Positions 25,280 to 34,114 are shown, numbered from the stretch's first letter. The stretch is 64,000 nt of DNA from Palsa-1233 sp031367105 (GCA_031367105.1 JANLPG010000078.1:1-64000), one strand, 5' to 3'. Numbers and translations are program-made. The notes: generated by a model not told the origin, from the letters alone.

Positions 25280-25948
25280 CTACCCCTTCACCACATAGCC
25301 CACGCCGCGCACCGTGTGCACCAGCTTCTGGGTGAAGCCGGCGTCCACCTTCTTGCGGAGTCGATTGATCACCACGTCGACGATGTTGGTCCCAGGATCG
25401 AAATGATAGTCCCAGGCATACTCGGTGATCAGGGTGCGCGACATCACCCGCCCGGGGTGCCGCATCAGGTATTCGAGGACGGAATATTCCTTCGGCGTCA
25501 GCTCGATCGTGGCACCGTCGCGGCGGACTTCGCGAGTATCAAGGTCGAGCTCGAGATCCGCGATCCGGAGCGCGCGAGCCGAGAGCACCCGGGGTCGTCG
25601 CGAGAGCGCCTCGATCCGTGCGAGGAGCTCTTCAAAGGCAAACGGCTTGGTGACATAATCATCCGCGCCGGCGCGCAGTGCATCCACCTTGAACTCGACG
25701 CCGTCCTGCGCCGTCAGCACCAGAATCGGCATCGTCAGGCCTCGGTCCCGGAGGGTACGCAGGACTTCGAGGCCGGTCATCCCGGGCAACCGCAGGTCGA
25801 GTATCACCAGATCGTAATGGGCAGCGGAGGCGACCTTCAGCGCCTCGGCACCGTCGTCAACCCAGTCGGCGATGTATTGCTGCTCCTCCAACCCGCGCTT
25901 GACGTACTGGCCGACCGTCCTGTCGTCCTCCACGACCAGCAGCTTCAT
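25280..25948 (-). CDS. OmpR/PhoB-family response regulator
   Basis: A 222-residue regulator: receiver domain with phospho-acceptor Asp51 (DLVILDLRLPGMTG), the acidic pocket EDD at 7-9 and Lys101 (YVTKPF), then a winged-helix DNA-binding domain (ELTPKEYSVLEYLMRHPGR, TNIVDVVINRLRKKVD, TVRGVGYV). ATG 25948 overlaps the stop of the PAS kinase upstream by four bases (ATGA), and its stop abuts the second kinase. It therefore sits between two kinases and may integrate both. Confidence 0.96.
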   Translation of the reverse strand: MKLLVVEDDRTVGQYVKRGLEEQQYIADWVDDGAEALKVASAAHYDLVILDLRLPGMTGLEVLRTLRDRGLTMPILVLTAQDGVEFKVDALRAGADDYVTKPFAFEELLARIEALSRRPRVLSARALRIADLELDLDTREVRRDGATIELTPKEYSVLEYLMRHPGRVMSRTLITEYAWDYHFDPGTNIVDVVINRLRKKVDAGFTQKLVHTVRGVGYVVKG

Positions 25949-27402
25949 TGCGGGCCTCCCCCTCTCGCAGCCGGCAGTGCCATTCGGAACACCGTGCCCC
26001 GGCCCTGCTCACTGCGCACATCGAGACGCCCGTGATGGTCGGCGACGATGCCATAGCAGATGGCCAGGCCGAGGCCGGTTCCGCGCGAGGGCCCCTTGGT
26101 GGTGTAGAACGGTTCGAAGATTTTCGGCAGGACATCGGGCGGGATCCCGGGCCCGTCGTCGTGGAACTCGGCGACGACCGTCGCGCCTTCGAGCCGGGTG
26201 CGCACGATCACCGCACCGTGCCCGTTGGTGGCGTCCGCTGCATTCAACAGTATGGCCATCGCCGCCTGCACCAGGCGTTCGCTGTTACCGTCGATGGCCG
26301 GGAGGTCCGGAGCCAGATCGCGGGTGACCCGCAGGCGTCGAAACCGTTGATGATGCTTGAGCAGGTAGAGCGTACGTTCGAGCAGGGCGTTGAGGTCGGT
26401 CGGCTCGAAGGCACCGCCGCCGCGGCTGGCGCGAGAGAAATCGAGCAGGCCGTCCACAATGTTGGTGCAGCGACCGACTTCGCTCTCGATGATGTCGAGA
26501 TATTCCCGCACGACCGGTTCGGCGGAGCTCCCCAGGCGCGATGAAATGGCAGCAACACACGCGCCAATCGTCGCGAGCGGATTGTTGATCTCGTGCATCA
26601 CCCCGGCAGCGAGCTGCCCGACGGCAGCGAGCTTCTCGGTCTGATGCATGGCGCGCTGAATGATGCGGGTTTCGGTGACGTCTTCTCCGATGCTGATGAC
26701 GTGGGTCACCGCTGCACCATCAAGTCGCATCGGAATCCTGGAGGTGCGATAAATTCTGGGCTCCCCATCTCCGATCTGTACTTCCTGCTCGCTCTCGTGG
26801 GTCTCACCGGTCGAGAAGACGCTCTCGAACTCCTCCCGGAGCGATGCGGCTGGTTGGCGGAACAGCACATCGTAGACCGTCCGGCCGAGCACATCCTCCC
26901 GGCGGAGTCCCTGCATTCCGGTTTCGCGCTTGCGATTCCAGACGATGATGCGGAAGTGGTCGTCGACCACGTACAGACCGACCGAAAGGGAGTCGATTGT
27001 GAGGCGGTGGATCCTCCGCTCGAGGGAGGCTTCGTCGACGGTGCCCAATTCGAAGGTAGGCAACACGGTGGCCACCACCGCCGCGACGGTTTCGAGCAGT
27101 GGGCGCAGTTCCGCCAGCGGTCGTGCGCAGTCGACAACTTCGAGGACCGCGTGGCGATCGCCACGCCAGGGAATCACGACCGAAAATGGGGCAGCGTGGT
27201 GGTTGGAGCCGCCCGTCACGGTGACCTCATCCGCGCGGCGGGACCCAGCGCGCAAGCGGACCTCGTGCGCCGGCAGCGTCTCGCGCAAGAATTCGCAGAG
27301 CGCTCGCAACCGCTCCGCGGCCGGCACAGCCACGCCGAGCGTCCGGGCGGCACCAGCGAGAATCGCCAGCGGCGGCATCTCCATCCGGGCGGGCTCGCTC
27401 AC
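25945..27402 (-). CDS. PAS-domain sensor histidine kinase (NtrB/soluble type)
   Basis: About 485 residues without transmembrane segments. An N-terminal GAF-like region (about 1-110) precedes a PAS domain (about 125-240; SLSVGLYVVDDHFRIIVWNRK ... LGRTVYDVLF). HisKA has the phospho-acceptor His in AAGVMHEINNPLATIGA, and the HATPase core shows ILLNAADATNG, DDGPGIPPDVLPKIFEPFYTTK and GTGLGLAI. The HEINNPLA box is typical of NtrB/ZraS-type kinases, which normally pair with sigma-54 regulators; none is nearby. GTG 27402 was chosen because it overlaps the upstream stop by four bases; ATG at 27423 or 27384 is possible. Cytoplasmic sensor, signal unknown. Confidence 0.93.
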   Translation of the reverse strand: MSEPARMEMPPLAILAGAARTLGVAVPAAERLRALCEFLRETLPAHEVRLRAGSRRADEVTVTGGSNHHAAPFSVVIPWRGDRHAVLEVVDCARPLAELRPLLETVAAVVATVLPTFELGTVDEASLERRIHRLTIDSLSVGLYVVDDHFRIIVWNRKRETGMQGLRREDVLGRTVYDVLFRQPAASLREEFESVFSTGETHESEQEVQIGDGEPRIYRTSRIPMRLDGAAVTHVISIGEDVTETRIIQRAMHQTEKLAAVGQLAAGVMHEINNPLATIGACVAAISSRLGSSAEPVVREYLDIIESEVGRCTNIVDGLLDFSRASRGGGAFEPTDLNALLERTLYLLKHHQRFRRLRVTRDLAPDLPAIDGNSERLVQAAMAILLNAADATNGHGAVIVRTRLEGATVVAEFHDDGPGIPPDVLPKIFEPFYTTKGPSRGTGLGLAICYGIVADHHGRLDVRSEQGRGTVFRMALPAARGGGPQ

Positions 27403-27872
27403 GGCGCTGAGCGGAGGCGCCACGGGCCAAGGACCGCGTGGGCGATGCGCCAGGCGCCGTCGCGCCGGGCAAGAGTGAGAAAATCGGCGGCCTCATAGTC
27501 GCCTTGCCCCACGTTGTTCTCCACCGCGATCACCATTCGCGCCGTCGCCAGGTCGCCATCCGAGCGCACCTCGGATCGGATGATCCGCACCCCGGCGCGT
27601 TCGGTCCGATGCTCCGGCACGTCGAACAGTGCGCGCGCGGGAACCAGAGTGGCTGGATTGGTGCCCCCATCGATCAGGACCGTAGCAGCCGGAAAGATGG
27701 CACGCCCGAACGCCGCGGTATCGTGCCTCGTCAGCGAGCGGTAGAACGCCGTGGTCACACCCTGGAGCGCCGCGTCCTCATTTCGCGCACCACTGGGGGC
27801 CCGCGTGTCGAACCGACACCCGGTGGCGGCAAGCAACAGCAGCAGGTGGGAGAGGCGCTTCAGGGAACACAT
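27399..27872 (-). CDS. SnoaL/NTF2-like lipoprotein of unknown function
   Basis: A 157-residue protein with a lipoprotein signal (LSHLLLLLAATGC, Cys at about 19) followed by an NTF2-like/SnoaL-type domain: helix VTTAFYRSLTRHDTAAFGRAI, then beta segments (AGVRIIRSEVRSDGDLATARMVIAVEN, DFLTLARRDGAWRIAHAVLG). This is the DUF4440-type pattern. No catalytic residues are evident; small-molecule binding or a sensory accessory role is possible. Its stop overlaps the PAS kinase start (GTGA), which suggests a functional link. ATG 27872 places the signal peptide at the N-terminus. Confidence 0.75.
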   Translation of the reverse strand: MCSLKRLSHLLLLLAATGCRFDTRAPSGARNEDAALQGVTTAFYRSLTRHDTAAFGRAIFPAATVLIDGGTNPATLVPARALFDVPEHRTERAGVRIIRSEVRSDGDLATARMVIAVENNVGQGDYEAADFLTLARRDGAWRIAHAVLGPWRLRSAP

Positions 27873-27930
27873 CGAGTGGAAGGTGGCGTCGCGACCCCGG
27901 TGATGCCAAGGGCCGCGATGCACGGAGGGC

Positions 27931-28392
27931 TTACCGCAACGCCGCGAGCTGCGCCAGCAGCTCACTGTTTTCTCGCCGGTGGCCCAGCTCGGTCTCCTCC
28001 CAGGCCCACCGGACGATCCCGTCACGATCGATCAGGATGTAGGCCCGGGATGTGTGGTTCTTCGCTTCGATCAGCGTGCCGTAGGCGCGCGATGCGGTTC
28101 GCAGGAAGTCGCTCACCAGCTCTACTCGCATTTTGCCATGATCCCTGAACGCCTTCAGTGTGGGGATGGAATCCACGCTGATGGGGAGCACCGCCGCACC
28201 TGCGCTGGCGAACTGCTCGAAGTCGTCGGAGAATGCCCGCAACTCGGTGGTACACGTCGAGGTGAAGGCGAGTGGAAAAAAGGCCAGGAGCACGCTCTGC
28301 TTGCCGCGATACGCGGAGAGGGTGAGCTGTGCTCCGCTGGTCGAGGGCAGGGTAAAATCGGGAGCTACGGAGCCGACAGCTGGGAGCGACAT
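27931..28392 (-). CDS. 1-Cys-type peroxiredoxin (AhpC/TSA, AhpE-like)
   Basis: A 153-residue peroxidase that reduces hydrogen peroxide or organic hydroperoxides. The start SLPAVGSVAPDFTLPSTSG and the active-site segment FPLAFTSTCTTEL place the peroxidatic Cys with its Thr neighbour; this is the only Cys in the protein, so it is 1-Cys and needs an external thiol. The arrangement resembles the AhpE group. ATG 28392 lies 10 bases after the SOD gene stop, which points to a superoxide/peroxide detoxification unit. Confidence 0.93.
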   Translation of the reverse strand: MSLPAVGSVAPDFTLPSTSGAQLTLSAYRGKQSVLLAFFPLAFTSTCTTELRAFSDDFEQFASAGAAVLPISVDSIPTLKAFRDHGKMRVELVSDFLRTASRAYGTLIEAKNHTSRAYILIDRDGIVRWAWEETELGHRRENSELLAQLAALR

Positions 28393-28402
28393 CCCGGGCG
28401 CC

Positions 28403-29014
28403 TCACCGACCGGCCGAGTAGCGCCGGCCGACCTCGCTCCAATTCACCACGTTCCACCAGGCCGAGACATAGTCGGGACGACGATTCTGGTACTTGAGGT
28501 AGTAGGCGTGTTCCCACACATCGCAGCCCAGAATTGGCTGCCGCCCCTCCATCGCCGGTGAATCCTGATTCGGCGTGCTCTCGATCGAGAGGACGCCGCC
28601 CTTCGCGACGACCAGCCAGCCCCACCCCGACCCGAAGCGCGTGACGCACGCCTTGGCGAACTGCTCCTTGAAGCCATCGAGACTGCTGAAGGCGGCATCG
28701 ATCGCCTTGGCGAGATCGCCCTCTGGCGCCGAAGCCCCACCCGGTGCCATCATCTCCCAGAACATCGTGTGGTTGTAGTGGCCACCCCCATTGTTCCGGA
28801 CGGCAGCGCGCTTCGGCTCAGGTACCTGTGCGAGATTACCGACTAACTCCCGAATCGGCATCGTCAGCAGCTCAGGCAGCCCCTCGAGCGCAGCATTGAG
28901 ATTCGTAACGTAGGCAGCGTGATGCTTGTCGTGATGAATCCGCATCGTCGGTTCGTCGACGTGAGGCTCGAGCGCGGCGTAGTCGTACGGGAGGGGAGGC
29001 AGTGTGAAGGACAT
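28403..29014 (-). CDS. Superoxide dismutase, Fe/Mn family
   Basis: A 203-residue Fe/Mn SOD. The N-terminus (FTLPPLPYDYAALEPHVD) and the metal ligands are visible: the His of MRIHHDKHHAAYV (about 27), the His of NHTMFWEMMAP, and Asp/His in DVWEHAYYLKYQNRRPDYV. The GGHYNHTMFW segment suits Mn or cambialistic enzymes, but the metal is not certain. There is no signal peptide, so it is cytoplasmic. ATG 29014 has a GGAG site. It is the first gene of a minus-strand run (SOD, peroxiredoxin, lipoprotein, kinases, regulator), and the 134-base gap to the divergent gene at 29149 should hold both promoters; I could not place them. Confidence 0.96.
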   Translation of the reverse strand: MSFTLPPLPYDYAALEPHVDEPTMRIHHDKHHAAYVTNLNAALEGLPELLTMPIRELVGNLAQVPEPKRAAVRNNGGGHYNHTMFWEMMAPGGASAPEGDLAKAIDAAFSSLDGFKEQFAKACVTRFGSGWGWLVVAKGGVLSIESTPNQDSPAMEGRQPILGCDVWEHAYYLKYQNRRPDYVSAWWNVVNWSEVGRRYSAGR

Positions 29015-29148
29015 CGGGTAGCTCCGGCAGGGGTAAGCAGAAGATCGAAAGATGGGCCGCCCCGAAGGGTTGGGCAACGCGTCCAGCACTTGAGCCCTGC
29101 TGCAGGACGCCGATACTCGTTCAGGGTACTTACTGAGGACTGCAGATC

Positions 29149-29655
29149 GTGGCCCTATCGCTCCGTTTTGCCCTGACCTCGCCAGGACGCGCTGTTGTCG
29201 CCCTCGAAGCCGACGACTTGCGGGTGGCGATGCAGGCGACCGACGAAACCGATGCACTGGGCGACTTGACCCGTGCCGCCGTCACGTTGCTGGAAGGCGT
29301 CGATCGGGCGTCCCTGGTTCTCGAGGACGCCCCTGGGGTGCACGAATGGACCTTTGAGCGGCAGGGGGAACTCGTCCAGTTGCGCATTCACAGCTGGGCC
29401 GACCGCCGATCGGGTAGCGCGGATATGGTGATGTCTCAGGAGCGTTCGGTTGCACTCGCCTGCCCGCTCGCCGTGCTGGCCCGCGAACTCGTGCTGGTCC
29501 TCGACGTGCTCTGGGTCGGCCACGGCCCCGACGGTTGGGCCAGGCTGTCGCCCAAGCACCCATTCCCGGCCGCCGAGCGCCGCCGACTGCGCCAGCTGCT
29601 CGCCGTCGCGGCCCGCCGGAGCGCCGAACACCGCCCAGCAATCGAGGGCGATTAG
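29149..29655 (+). CDS. Protein of unknown function (168 aa)
   Basis: A 168-residue soluble protein that starts at GTG 29149: LSLRFALTSPGRAVVALEADDLRVAMQATD, with beta-type segments (ASLVLEDAPGVHEWTFERQGELVQLRIHSW) and then a hydrophobic helical part (ALACPLAVLARELVLVLDVLWV) and an Arg-rich C-terminal helix. I do not recognise the family. Its stop codon overlaps the stop of the convergent DUF167 gene by three bases. Codon use looks normal for this window. Confidence 0.6.
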   Translation: MALSLRFALTSPGRAVVALEADDLRVAMQATDETDALGDLTRAAVTLLEGVDRASLVLEDAPGVHEWTFERQGELVQLRIHSWADRRSGSADMVMSQERSVALACPLAVLARELVLVLDVLWVGHGPDGWARLSPKHPFPAAERRRLRQLLAVAARRSAEHRPAIEGD

Positions 29656-29954
29656 CGGTCCGTCTCAGCCCGCGGGATCAGAAGTCGGGTAGCCCACGCC
29701 ACATCCACCCCAGCCACATCCACCATTTTCGCGCGAGACATCGCCCCCCGGACCAGGGTCACGGCCCGCGTCGGAACTCCCAGCCGGCTCGCCAGGAAAC
29801 GAAGCAGCGCCTCGTTGGCTCTCCCTTCGACGGGGGGAGCCGCGAGGCGCAGTTTGATTGCTTCGCCATAGCGACCGACGATCTCCGTCTGCGACGCACC
29901 GGGCTGGACGTGCACCGTCAGGCGCACCCCGGCCGGTGTCGCAACGATGGTCAC
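29652..29954 (-). CDS. DUF167/YggU (UPF0235) family protein
   Basis: A 100-residue member of the YggU family, a small alpha/beta protein of unknown function. Diagnostic features are RLTVHVQPGASQTEIVG, EAIKLRLAAPPVEGRANEALLRFLA and TLVRGAMSRAKMV. GTG 29954 overlaps the parvulin-lipoprotein stop by four bases (GTGA), so the two are co-translated. Cytoplasmic; role not established. Confidence 0.88.
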   Translation of the reverse strand: MTIVATPAGVRLTVHVQPGASQTEIVGRYGEAIKLRLAAPPVEGRANEALLRFLASRLGVPTRAVTLVRGAMSRAKMVDVAGVDVAWATRLLIPRAETDR

Positions 29955-31396
29955 GGCGTGGGCGGCGCCACCACCGGCGGCACGCCGGCGGCCGGAGCCA
30001 AACCGGGCAGCTGTGGAGCGGCGGTGCGGCTGCCGGTCGAGTCGTTGGCGTGCTTCTCCCGCCAGGCGGCGTTTGCGGCGGAGACAATCCCCTCGAGCGC
30101 AGGCGTGTTGATTTTTGCCGGATAGCGGAGCCGCAGAATGCCGGCGATGTTCCCCGGGAGTGGCCGGTAGAAAATCCGTTGCATCAGAATCGCGTCGACA
30201 TACGCCGATCCTGCCTCACCCTCGGCTCGACCGGTTGCGACGTTTTGCAGCCGGACCTTGGCACTATCGAGAGACTGCTTGTATTGCGGCGCCAGTGCGG
30301 CACGCGCCTCGGCGTTCGGTGGCGGCTGATTCGGCGACGCCAGTGCGAGCAAGATCTCTCGTTGCGCCAGCTCACGCAGGAAGCGGATCGCCGCCGAATC
30401 GGACGTGGTGGAGAGCATCGCCCGTTCGTTGGGGGCGAGCATTGTTACCCAACTGCGGACCTTGGCGGCGCCCAGCTCCCCGCCTCGCCAGGTGGCCAGC
30501 GGACCGCCCTCGACGGCGGGAATCGGTTCGGGCGCCATCGCTCGCACGCGGACGACAGCGTCGGCGGACAGCGCCAGCTCCAGCCCCTTCGTCAACGAAT
30601 CGATGAAGTGCTGCTCGGCGCGCAACGCGACTTGCGGTGCGAGCCATTGCTTGAGCAGCTCTCGGGATTCAGGCTTGGTCGCGCGACGGAACATATGGGC
30701 CCCAACCGAACTACCGACCACGCCCGATACCTCGCCGGGACGGAGGGCCCAAACCGCTTCGGCAATCCCTTTGGGCACCTCGGCGCGGGTCATCGCCGGC
30801 AGGAAGCCCTTGTGGGCCAGCACCGCCGAGTCCTTGGAAGTCTCTCTCACGAGCGCCGTGAAGTCGGCCCCCGGTGCCTGCGCCCGTATCGCCAGCGCCC
30901 TTATCTGGGCGACGATCGGCTTCGACGCGTTGCTGTCCCTCCCAGCTGGGAGGGCGATAAAGAGCTGCTGGAATACCCGGACACGGTCCAGGTTGGCGAG
31001 TGAATCGGCCTGGGCGTCGGTGATACCCGGGCGGGCCTTCGCGCGCTTCTCCCAGAAACTGAGCAGCATCCCCCGGGCCGCATCCGGGGCGATTGCGAGA
31101 TCGACTGTCAGGGAATCGTCGAGCGCCGGTCCCTTGCGGATCGCCTCGTCGAGCAGACTTTCATCCAGCCAGGTGCTCACCAGCAGTGCGGCCGACAGCA
31201 TCGTCGGGGGCGTGGGCGATTGCGCGAGCCATCCGGCGAGGGTCGCGCCGAGCAGCTTGGCACTGCCGACCTCGACCACCACCGCCGCCTTGGCCTTCTC
31301 CGGCGACAGCTTGCCCCCACTGCAGGCGGCCAGGATGAGTGGAAGCGCGACCAGGCTAACGGTGGATCCGCGGAACGAGCGTCGGGAGGATGGCAT
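29951..31396 (-). CDS. Parvulin/SurA-like peptidylprolyl isomerase lipoprotein
   Basis: About 481 residues. The signal ends in the lipobox LAAC (Cys about 25), so it is membrane-anchored. The middle part (about 165-250) has the PpiC/parvulin layout: FTALVRETSKDSAVLAHKGFLP, WALRPGEVSGVVGSSVGAHMFR, that is, a parvulin domain after a helical SurA-type N-terminal region. A long C-terminal helical region ends in a Pro-rich tail. A periplasmic or outer-membrane chaperone role is likely. ATG 31396 is used; the longer frame to 31444 would touch the tRNA-Ala. Confidence 0.8.
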   Translation of the reverse strand: MPSSRRSFRGSTVSLVALPLILAACSGGKLSPEKAKAAVVVEVGSAKLLGATLAGWLAQSPTPPTMLSAALLVSTWLDESLLDEAIRKGPALDDSLTVDLAIAPDAARGMLLSFWEKRAKARPGITDAQADSLANLDRVRVFQQLFIALPAGRDSNASKPIVAQIRALAIRAQAPGADFTALVRETSKDSAVLAHKGFLPAMTRAEVPKGIAEAVWALRPGEVSGVVGSSVGAHMFRRATKPESRELLKQWLAPQVALRAEQHFIDSLTKGLELALSADAVVRVRAMAPEPIPAVEGGPLATWRGGELGAAKVRSWVTMLAPNERAMLSTTSDSAAIRFLRELAQREILLALASPNQPPPNAEARAALAPQYKQSLDSAKVRLQNVATGRAEGEAGSAYVDAILMQRIFYRPLPGNIAGILRLRYPAKINTPALEGIVSAANAAWREKHANDSTGSRTAAPQLPGLAPAAGVPPVVAPPTP

Positions 31397-31444
31397 GGAA
31401 GTCGGGGTCGGGGTGGGTGTGCCCGTCGTAGGGCGCACGGTCAA

Positions 31445-31517
31445 TGGAGCGGAGGGGGTTCGAACCCCTGACCCCCGCGTTGCAAACGCGGTGCTCTCCC
31501 AGCTGAGCTACCGCCCC
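31445..31517 (-). tRNA. tRNA-Ala (anticodon TGC)
   Basis: On the minus strand a 73-nucleotide cloverleaf begins GGGGCGGTAGCTCAGCTGGG. The anticodon loop is TTTGCAA with anticodon TGC; the T-arm has the GGTTCGAACCC core. The acceptor stem includes the G3:U70 wobble pair, the identity mark of alanine tRNAs, and the discriminator base is A. CCA is not encoded. It lies between the parvulin gene and the M28 peptidase gene, on the same strand. Confidence 0.97.
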
Positions 31518-31557
31518 AAGGCTCGAAATGTAATACGCGCCCCTGCCTGGACGCACG

Positions 31558-31578
31558 AAGGAGGCAGCCGGAGCTGCC
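31558..31578 (-). terminator. Possible terminator after the M28 peptidase gene
   Basis: Read on the minus strand, GGCAGC TCCG GCTGCC forms a 6-bp stem with 4-base loop, followed by TCCTT. It lies between the peptidase stop (31618) and the tRNA-Ala. The T-tract is weak, so this is a low-confidence call. Confidence 0.35.
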
Positions 31579-31617
31579 CCCATCGGTGCTACAGCGGGAG
31601 AACAGGATCGCGGCGCG

Positions 31618-33345
31618 CTACTGACCGCCCGGACGACCGGCCCCCCGCGCGGGGGTCGCCGTCGGCGGCGTCTTCCGCGGAAGCCGTTCGTCCCGCTGCG
31701 CTGCCTGCCACGCGAAGGCTGCCAGAACCGCCGAATTGAACTTCATATCGTCGGGCTGAATGCGCTCGTAGACGTCCTGATTGGTATGGTGCGTGCGGCT
31801 CCCGTAGTCGAGCGGATCCTGGATGAACTGAAAACCCGGAAGGCCGACCGCGTCGAAGGAGAGGTGATCGGTGCCGCCGGTGTTCCCGATCGTGAGCGTC
31901 TTCATCCCTGCACTGCTGAACGGTGCCATCCAGGCGGTGAAGATCGGAGCGACTTCGGAGTTGCCCTGCTGGTACACGCCGCGAATCTTGCCGCTGCCGT
32001 TGTCGACGTTGAAATACGCCGCGAACCTGACCTGCTCGGTAGTGGGGTGGAAACCGGCCGAGTCAGCGAAGCCGAAGTGTTGCCGGACATAGGCCCGCGA
32101 ACCCATCAGCCCTTGCTCCTCGCCAGTCCAGAGCCCGATCCGAATGGTTCGCCGTGGCTGCACGGCCAGCGTCCTGAGGATGCGCATTGCCTCCATCATC
32201 GTCGCCGAGCCGGCGCCGTTATCGGTCGCACCGGTGCCGGCGTGCCACGAGTCGAAGTGGCCACCAATCATCACCACCTCGTCCTTGAGCGCCGGGTCGG
32301 TACCGGGGATCTCGGCGATCACATTGAACGAGCTGGAGTCGGCAGGGTAGAAATGGTTCCGCATTTCCAGCTGCAGCATCAACGGGACGCCCCGCTGCAC
32401 CATCCGGTACATCCGCCCGTACGACTCCGTTGCGACGTGGACGAACGGCACTTGTGCGGCGCCCTTGACGCGCGACGCGCCATTGTCGGTCGCAATGTCA
32501 CCACCGACATACCCACGCCCGGTCCCACCGATCAGGATCGCGCTGACACCCTGCTTCTCAAGCCAGCGCAGCGCCGTCGAATCCGAGTTGATGCTGAAGC
32601 GACCGAACCCGCCACGGCCTGCCGGTGCACCCGCGCCTGGCGGCGGCGCAACCGCTGCGCGCGCAGCCGCTTCGGCTTGACACGCTGCCGACGTCACGGG
32701 AGCAGGCAGCGGCGTGAAATTCCCGCGTCCCCCGCCCGGCGCACCTGGTTGTGGGGGCTGTGACATCAACGCCAGAGACGAGTCGCTGAGCCGGGTCGCC
32801 CACGGGGCGAATTCCCGTACCGGATTGGTGTCGGCGCGGGTTGCCATCACGAAGGCGTGCTTCAGTTTGCCGGCATACTTCTGTTGCAGTTCAGTGACGC
32901 AGGCGGCTTCGACGATCATCGCCGCGCCGATCGCCCTCCCCTTCGTGCTGGCAGACCACGCCCGAGGCACCGCCTGGATGATGAACGGATTGGGCGAGAC
33001 TGCCTGGAACGAAAACCGCTCGCTCGCCCACCCCAGTCCGGCAGGTGTCGACCAGGGCTCGAGGTGCACGTTGGCAAGCCCCCACCCCTTCATCGTGGTG
33101 GCGGCCCAGTTGCCCGCCTTGGTGAGGTTTGGAGACCAGGTGAGCCGCGGACCGTAGACATCCGTCAGCCAGCTCATGATATCCATCACCTGCGACCGGT
33201 CCATCGCTTCGGACTTGATCTTCTCGAACGTCGCCGCGTCGACCTTCTCTTGCGCGCGCAGCGGGGCCGCGACTGCGGCGATCGAGGTCAGAACGAACAG
33301 GGCGCCGATCGTAGCAGTAGTACGACGCACCAGCGGGAGTGTCAT
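31618..33345 (-). CDS. M28-family zinc metallopeptidase (secreted)
   Basis: A 575-residue secreted peptidase. The signal peptide (ATIGALFVLTSIAAVAAPLRAQ) is cleaved after AQ. The M28 catalytic domain has zinc ligands His363 and Asp375 in GGHFDSWHAGTGATDNGAG and the catalytic Glu at about 409-410 in WTGEEQGLMGS; a further His is in the C-terminal SRTHHTNQD. A Gly/Pro/Ala-rich insert (about 198-250) interrupts the PA-like domain that precedes the core. The family includes aminopeptidases and carboxypeptidases; the substrate is unknown. ATG 33345 begins a typical Sec leader. Nutritional protein degradation in the periplasm or outside is likely. Confidence 0.95.
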   Translation of the reverse strand: MTLPLVRRTTATIGALFVLTSIAAVAAPLRAQEKVDAATFEKIKSEAMDRSQVMDIMSWLTDVYGPRLTWSPNLTKAGNWAATTMKGWGLANVHLEPWSTPAGLGWASERFSFQAVSPNPFIIQAVPRAWSASTKGRAIGAAMIVEAACVTELQQKYAGKLKHAFVMATRADTNPVREFAPWATRLSDSSLALMSQPPQPGAPGGGRGNFTPLPAPVTSAACQAEAAARAAVAPPPGAGAPAGRGGFGRFSINSDSTALRWLEKQGVSAILIGGTGRGYVGGDIATDNGASRVKGAAQVPFVHVATESYGRMYRMVQRGVPLMLQLEMRNHFYPADSSSFNVIAEIPGTDPALKDEVVMIGGHFDSWHAGTGATDNGAGSATMMEAMRILRTLAVQPRRTIRIGLWTGEEQGLMGSRAYVRQHFGFADSAGFHPTTEQVRFAAYFNVDNGSGKIRGVYQQGNSEVAPIFTAWMAPFSSAGMKTLTIGNTGGTDHLSFDAVGLPGFQFIQDPLDYGSRTHHTNQDVYERIQPDDMKFNSAVLAAFAWQAAQRDERLPRKTPPTATPARGAGRPGGQ

Positions 33346-33431
33346 GACAGGACTCCGGAGATGGGAAGGGGGCCAACCGGAATGGTACGCACAATCCCGG
33401 ATGCGGGTTGACCCCGTTCACTCCCCAGGGT

Positions 33432-34007
33432 TCAGAGGGAAACACCTGCAAGCAGGAGGAAGGTGCGGGTCCGGGTCTCGACCCCTGCCTTCACATCGTG
33501 GATGTCCTTGAGGCCCCAGGTGTACCGACCTTCGAGCGTGAGCCCCTTGTTCCCGCCCAGCCGGATGCCGCCGCCGAGGGCGGCACCGAAGTCGGTGCTC
33601 TTGACCAGCCCGCTCGGGCAGGTGACTTCGGCCACCTTGCAGTTGAGTCGGAAGCCGATCGAAGGACCGGCGTACACAAACGGCTGCACCGCGGGGATCG
33701 GGATGGTGACCTTGATCAGGACCGGAACTTCGGCGTAATCGAGCCTGGGCGCGTCGGAGGTTGGAGTACCGTCGCCCGTGACGCCCTTCTGGACGTACAG
33801 CAACTCGGGCTGGAGCCCGATCGGCCCGGCGCGCATATCGAACGCGATACCGGCCGCAAAGCCGGTGCGGCTCTTCCAGTCAGGCTGCTTGTTGGAAAGG
33901 GTGGCGAAGGAGAGGCCCCCCTTGAGCCCGATTGAAGTCTGGGCTGATGCTGAGCGGAGCGGGGCAAGGAGGCCCAGGACCAGCAGGGTGCGAAGCAAGT
34001 ACCGCAT
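33432..34007 (-). CDS. Outer-membrane beta-barrel protein (porin-family OmpA/OMP_b-brl type)
   Basis: A 191-residue protein with a signal peptide (LLRTLLVLGLLAPLRSASA) and alternating beta segments: SIGLKGGLSFATL, TGFAAGIAFDM, IGLQPELLYVQKGV, VPVLIKVTIPIP, GPSIGFRLNC, and a C-terminus ending in a hydrophobic strand (LLLAGVSL). This is the OMP_b-brl_2 layout, with about eight strands predicted. ATG 34007 has an AG-rich site upstream. It is divergent from the metallophosphoesterase gene. Function unknown. Confidence 0.85.
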   Translation of the reverse strand: MRYLLRTLLVLGLLAPLRSASAQTSIGLKGGLSFATLSNKQPDWKSRTGFAAGIAFDMRAGPIGLQPELLYVQKGVTGDGTPTSDAPRLDYAEVPVLIKVTIPIPAVQPFVYAGPSIGFRLNCKVAEVTCPSGLVKSTDFGAALGGGIRLGGNKGLTLEGRYTWGLKDIHDVKAGVETRTRTFLLLAGVSL

Positions 34008-34114
34008 CGGTGGCTCCCGAAGTAAGTGTGAACCCTCGCCCCTGAGACGTCCGGGCGCTTCCGCGCCTGCACTACCTCTGGCCCGTGGCCCGTTGCGAGT
34101 CCATCTTCTCCAGT

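Noticed and set aside
23888..26035. A 715-codon plus-strand open frame opposite the kinase/regulator genes
   Set aside because: It is antisense to three genes with complete two-component motifs; long antisense frames are expected in GC-rich coding DNA.
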